Below, piece by piece: positions 60,847-64,000 of a DNA stretch of 64,000 bases. The position numbers and the translations under genes are program-made. Numbering within the stretch: the first letter of the stretch is position 1; each line of letters opens with the position of its first letter. The stretch is taken from assembly GCF_004362515.1 (NCBI RefSeq), contig NZ_SNXU01000001.1, positions 4,030,001 through 4,094,000 on the forward strand, given 5' to 3'. The notes under the pieces are model-generated. The model worked only from the letters and a program-made list of their open reading frames with translations. It had not been told where the DNA came from and did no database searches. Source of the stretch: Actinokineospora alba (GTDB taxonomy: Bacteria; Actinomycetota; Actinomycetes; Mycobacteriales; Pseudonocardiaceae).

Positions 60847-62612
60847 ATGCCTCCGACAGTCTCCCGCAGTGTCGCCGGGTCGACTGTGCCGCGCGGCTCG
60901 CCCGCGCGCAGGAACCGGCCGGTGCGCCGGGGTGGGGCGAACTCGCCCGCGCCGAACACCTGGTTGCCCGCGACAAGCGTCGCCGTGACGGCGCGGTCGT
61001 TGCGGTTCACCATGCGGCTGAGGTTACCGAAGACCTCCACCGGTGCCTCGCTGAACTGGTCGACCGATTCGTCGAGCCCGGCCGGGTCGATGACCACGAG
61101 GTCGGCCCGATCACCCTCACGGATCCGTCCGGCGTCGAGGTCGTACCAGTCGGCGAGTTCGCCGGTGAGACGGTGCACCGCCCGCTCGATGGTCATGAAC
61201 CCGCTCGTGTGCGCCCGGCGCAGCAACCGCAGCCCGAAGTTGTAGAACGCCATGTTCCGCAGGTGCGCCCCGGCGTCGGAGAAGCCCATCTGCACGTCGC
61301 GCAGCGAGCTGAGCTTGTCGAGGACCTTCGGCCGGTGGTTGGAAATCGTTGTGTACCAACGCACTCCGGTGCCGTGTTCGACGACGAGGTCGAGGAACGC
61401 GTCGACCGGGTGCAGCCCGCGTTCGTCGCCGACCTGGCCGAACGTCTTGCCCACCACCGACTCGTCCGGGCAGGCCAGGATGTGCGCGTCGTAGAAGTCG
61501 CGGTTCCACACCCGGGGCGTCCACTTGCGGTCGTACTCGCGCCGGAACCGCCGCCGGTAGGCCTCGTCGCGCATCAGCTCGGTGCGCGCCTCGTCCTTGA
61601 GGTGCAGCGCCGCCGCGCCCGAACCGAGTTCCTCGAACACCACCAGGTCGATGCCGTCGGCGAAGATGTCGAACGGCACCGGCAGGTGCTGCCAGCGGAA
61701 GTCGCCGCGGCCGACCCGGTTGGTGAAGCCCGCGATCGGGCCCATGAGGTGGCCGAGCGCCGGGTTCGCCTTCACGTCGGCGGCGGTCAAGAAGCTGGTC
61801 TTCAGGGCGGGCCGCAGCCCGAAGCCCATCGACTCGAGCAGGTAGGGCGCCAGGCTCGTCGGCGTGGTCAGGTTCGGGATCGACTGCAGCACCCGACCCT
61901 CGCGGCGCAGGATCCGGTGCAGCGCCCGGTACTCCTTCCACGACGCGTACGTCGAGGGCAGGGTGCGTGAGCGGTAGCGGTCGCCGTCGAGCTTGTCCCA
62001 CGGGCTGCGCATCTCCGAGAGCCCGACGAACCCGGCCGCCAACGCGTCCTCGAGCAGGTCCCGCATCCGGTCCAGTTCGGCGGCGCTGGGCTTGACCTTG
62101 CGGTCGGTCGAGCGGTCCAGCCCCATCACCCCGGCGCGGAGATCCGAATGGCCCAGGAACGAGGTGACGTTCGGCCCCAGCGGCAGCGACTCCAGCGCGG
62201 CGACGTACTCGGCCGCGTTCGACCAGGTCTTGTGCTCCTCGACCGCCTTGACCACGCAGTCATGCGGGATCGCCTCGACCCGGCTGAACAGGTCGGCGGC
62301 GTCGAGCGCGTCGACGTGCAGGGTGCCCAGCGAGCAGGAGCCGATCAGCACGGTCGTGACCCCGTGCCGCACCGACTCGGTCAGCCCGGGCGCCAGCAGG
62401 ACCTCGGCGTCGTAGTGGGTGTGGATGTCGACGAACCCCGGCACCACCCACTGCCCGGCCGCGTCGATCACGTTCGCGCAGCCCGTCGCGTCGAGTGGGG
62501 TCGCGGACACGGCGGCCACCCGGCCGTCCTTGATTCCGAGGTCTCGGATGGCGGACGGTGCACCGGTGCCGTCGAACCAGCGGCCACCGCGGATCAGTGA
62601 GTCCCAGGTCAT
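60843..62612 (-). CDS. Amidohydrolase (N-acyl-D-amino acid deacylase-like)
   Basis: 589 residues, TIM-barrel metal-dependent hydrolase. Metal-binding HTH in GFVDIHTHYDAEV (H64, H66), later His in SFLGHSDLR and the catalytic Asp region GFSDAGAHLRNM; C-terminal beta-sandwich with GDRADLVVIDP. Resembles N-acyl-D-Asp/Glu deacylases, but the real amide or ester substrate is unknown. ATG start; TetR regulator follows in the same operon. Confidence 0.87.
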   Translation of the reverse strand: MTWDSLIRGGRWFDGTGAPSAIRDLGIKDGRVAAVSATPLDATGCANVIDAAGQWVVPGFVDIHTHYDAEVLLAPGLTESVRHGVTTVLIGSCSLGTLHVDALDAADLFSRVEAIPHDCVVKAVEEHKTWSNAAEYVAALESLPLGPNVTSFLGHSDLRAGVMGLDRSTDRKVKPSAAELDRMRDLLEDALAAGFVGLSEMRSPWDKLDGDRYRSRTLPSTYASWKEYRALHRILRREGRVLQSIPNLTTPTSLAPYLLESMGFGLRPALKTSFLTAADVKANPALGHLMGPIAGFTNRVGRGDFRWQHLPVPFDIFADGIDLVVFEELGSGAAALHLKDEARTELMRDEAYRRRFRREYDRKWTPRVWNRDFYDAHILACPDESVVGKTFGQVGDERGLHPVDAFLDLVVEHGTGVRWYTTISNHRPKVLDKLSSLRDVQMGFSDAGAHLRNMAFYNFGLRLLRRAHTSGFMTIERAVHRLTGELADWYDLDAGRIREGDRADLVVIDPAGLDESVDQFSEAPVEVFGNLSRMVNRNDRAVTATLVAGNQVFGAGEFAPPRRTGRFLRAGEPRGTVDPATLRETVGGM

Positions 62613-62623
62613 GCCTAAAGATA

Positions 62624-62639
62624 GAAACCGATCGGTCTC
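62624..62639. promoter_or_regulatory. TetR-type operator with promoter
   Basis: 16-bp near-palindrome centred on ACCGATCGGT (14 of 16 positions symmetric) in the 41-bp gap upstream of the amidohydrolase. On the minus strand TTGACA precedes it and CTATCT follows, so the operator lies inside the promoter spacer. Confidence 0.7.
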
Positions 62640-62653
62640 AAAATGTCAACGGA

Positions 62654-63931
62654 TCAGGCGCAGAGCTCGTGCAGGGTCGCTGTCGACTTGACGATCGCGT
62701 CGGCGAACCGGCCGAGGTTCGCGACCGCGCCCGCGTCCGCGTTGATTCCGATGTGGACACCGTCGCGATAGGTCGACACGGCGATGCTCACCCGGTGGCC
62801 GGGCGCGATCGGCACGATCGGGTACACCTCCCGCATCTCCGCGCCCGCCAGCCGCAACACCATGGGAGGGAAGGGAACCGCGGTCACGACGGTGTCGAAC
62901 AGCATCGGCGTCGCCGCCGCGAGCAGCCGGGTGCCGACCCGGTGGGCCAGCGGCGGCAGCCACGACGCCATCATCGACAGCGCGCCCGCGCCCTTCTTGG
63001 GACCGGCCAGCTTGTTGGCGTCCATCGCCGTGCGGACCGTCTTGAGCCGGGCGACCGGATCGGGCTCGCCGACCGGCAGGTCGCACAGGTAGCCGGAGAT
63101 CTGGTTGCCGCCGCCCGCGTCGCCCCGGCCGCGGATGTTCACCGGGATCAGGGCTCGCACGTCCACGCCGTCGACCTTGCGCCCCGAACCCTCCATCCAG
63201 TCGCGCAGCGCGCCGGTGAGGACCGCGAGGACCACGTCGTTGACCGTGCCGCCGTGGGTTCGGCGGATGTGCTTGATGTCGGCCAGGTCGAGCCGCACGC
63301 GGGCGAACTCGCGGGCGGGCGTGGTCCGGCTGAGCAGGGGAGCCGACCAGGGCGCCCGCATCGCCTGGACCACCGACCCGGCGACGTCCACGCCCTGCCG
63401 GACCCGGTCGAGCAGCCCGGGCAGCGGGGCAGGAGCGGACTCGGCGGGCTGGGGGTGCTCGCAGAGCCCGTCGAGCAGGCCCGCGGCGATCTCGACCGCG
63501 CCCGCGCCGTCGGTGAGCGCGTGGTGCAGCTTGAACAGCACCGCGAACTCGCCGTGCGGCAGGCCTGCGACGACGTGGAGGTCCCACGGCGGCCTGCTCA
63601 GGTCCAGCGGCCGCTCCACCCACGACGAGGCGTAGGCGTCGAGCAGGTCGAGTTCCTCGGGCAGGCGGTACACCGAGATCTGGTCGGCCGCGCGGAAGTC
63701 CGGTGTGGACGCCCACTCGGCGCCGCCGGGCGGGAACAGGGTGGACCGAACCCGCTTGCGCAGCTTCGGCATGGCGTCGATCCGGTCGGCGAGGAGGCGG
63801 GCGACCTCGTCCGGGTCGACCGGGGTCCGCGGTCGGAACACCGCGACCGCGCCCACGTGCATGGGCGTGCTCGCGCGTTCCAGGCTCAGGAAAGCGACGT
63901 CAAGGCCGCTTAATGGGGTCGTGGGGGGCAT
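62654..63931 (-). CDS. WS/DGAT-family wax ester synthase/diacylglycerol acyltransferase
   Basis: 425 residues. Active-site HHALTDG (HHxxxDG, about 136-142) for acyl transfer from acyl-CoA to diacylglycerol or long-chain alcohol; PLSGLDVAFLSLE start, SNxxGP-like region replaced by VVTAVPFPP, and a C-terminal WS/DGAT domain (VSIAVSTYRDGVHIGINAD). ATG start. It reads towards the amidohydrolase on the same strand but has a separate promoter between them. Likely triacylglycerol or wax storage. Confidence 0.9.
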   Translation of the reverse strand: MPPTTPLSGLDVAFLSLERASTPMHVGAVAVFRPRTPVDPDEVARLLADRIDAMPKLRKRVRSTLFPPGGAEWASTPDFRAADQISVYRLPEELDLLDAYASSWVERPLDLSRPPWDLHVVAGLPHGEFAVLFKLHHALTDGAGAVEIAAGLLDGLCEHPQPAESAPAPLPGLLDRVRQGVDVAGSVVQAMRAPWSAPLLSRTTPAREFARVRLDLADIKHIRRTHGGTVNDVVLAVLTGALRDWMEGSGRKVDGVDVRALIPVNIRGRGDAGGGNQISGYLCDLPVGEPDPVARLKTVRTAMDANKLAGPKKGAGALSMMASWLPPLAHRVGTRLLAAATPMLFDTVVTAVPFPPMVLRLAGAEMREVYPIVPIAPGHRVSIAVSTYRDGVHIGINADAGAVANLGRFADAIVKSTATLHELCA

Positions 63932-64000
63932 ACCTCAACGACACCAGATCGACATGACACCTGGGTTACCCCGGCGGGTCTACGCCGCGGTAATCCCCCA

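Noticed and set aside
63932..64000. Hairpin or promoter in the last 69 bases
   Set aside because: GGGTTACC and CGGTAATCCC are partly complementary, but pairing is imperfect and the window ends, so no call is made.

Overview
The window is high-GC DNA with GTG starts, many leaderless genes and dense operons. Its gene content and order match the actinobacterial core region that in Mycobacterium tuberculosis runs from aroG (Rv2178c) to lipB (Rv2217), here in reverse order. The accessory genes, the diheme QcrC and the CtaC with a C-terminal extension point to the Pseudonocardiales (Actinokineospora/Saccharothrix/Amycolatopsis-like). The synteny comparison is from memory, not from a search.

Layout. 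1-2.4 kb: three tandem, translationally coupled membrane-protein paralogues of unknown function. 2.4-10 kb: lipoate and 2-oxoacid dehydrogenase genes (lipB, PAP2 phosphatase, TIGR01777 epimerase, sucB, lpd) and pepA. 10-15 kb: APC-type permease, ilvE, then cobU-cobT-cobS for the lower-ligand assembly of cobalamin. 15-21 kb: aldo/keto reductase, DUF3043 protein, glycerate kinase, ErpA, PfkB kinase (AdoK-like), and a divergent methionine aminopeptidase/XRE pair. 21-34 kb: asnB and the respiratory supercomplex genes ctaC-ctaF and ctaE-qcrC-qcrA-qcrB, with an aminotransferase/hydroxyacid dehydrogenase pair, a GPGG microprotein, trpD and a pseudo-receiver protein in between. 34-44 kb: beta-lactamase-fold lipoprotein, Lrp-type sensor, YbaB protein, a repeat locus, DEDDh/GIY-YIG nuclease, NYN RNase, two NlpC/P60 proteins and a gluzincin. 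44-54 kb: PimB-like mannosyltransferase, long-chain acyl-CoA synthetase, SRPBCC proteins, phosphoesterase, ArsA ATPase, ROK kinase, esterase and plsC (envelope lipid and carbohydrate functions). 54-64 kb: HNH endonuclease gene, exoribonuclease AS, phosphofructokinase, CHRD protein, amidase, class II DAHP synthase, and an amidohydrolase-TetR operon beside a WS/DGAT acyltransferase.

Most unusual points. (1) An HNH endonuclease gene appears to have inserted into the eighth codon of the exoribonuclease AS gene. It leaves a vestigial promoter and start beside plsC, and the rebuilt start is recoded. (2) Between ybaB and the DEDDh/GIY-YIG gene lie a 142-bp element with perfect 31-bp inverted termini and a ~400-bp array of about 41 degenerate 9-10-bp units. 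(3) A 31-bp copy of the asnB 3' end lies 186 bp beyond the real one, like a decayed attachment site. (4) An NlpC/P60 domain without its catalytic His is fused to an intact M15 peptidase. (5) The phosphofructokinase carries the Asp104/Lys124 pair of PPi-dependent enzymes.

No rRNA, tRNA, CRISPR array or intact insertion sequence was seen. Intrinsic-terminator hairpins with long stems mark most convergent gene junctions.
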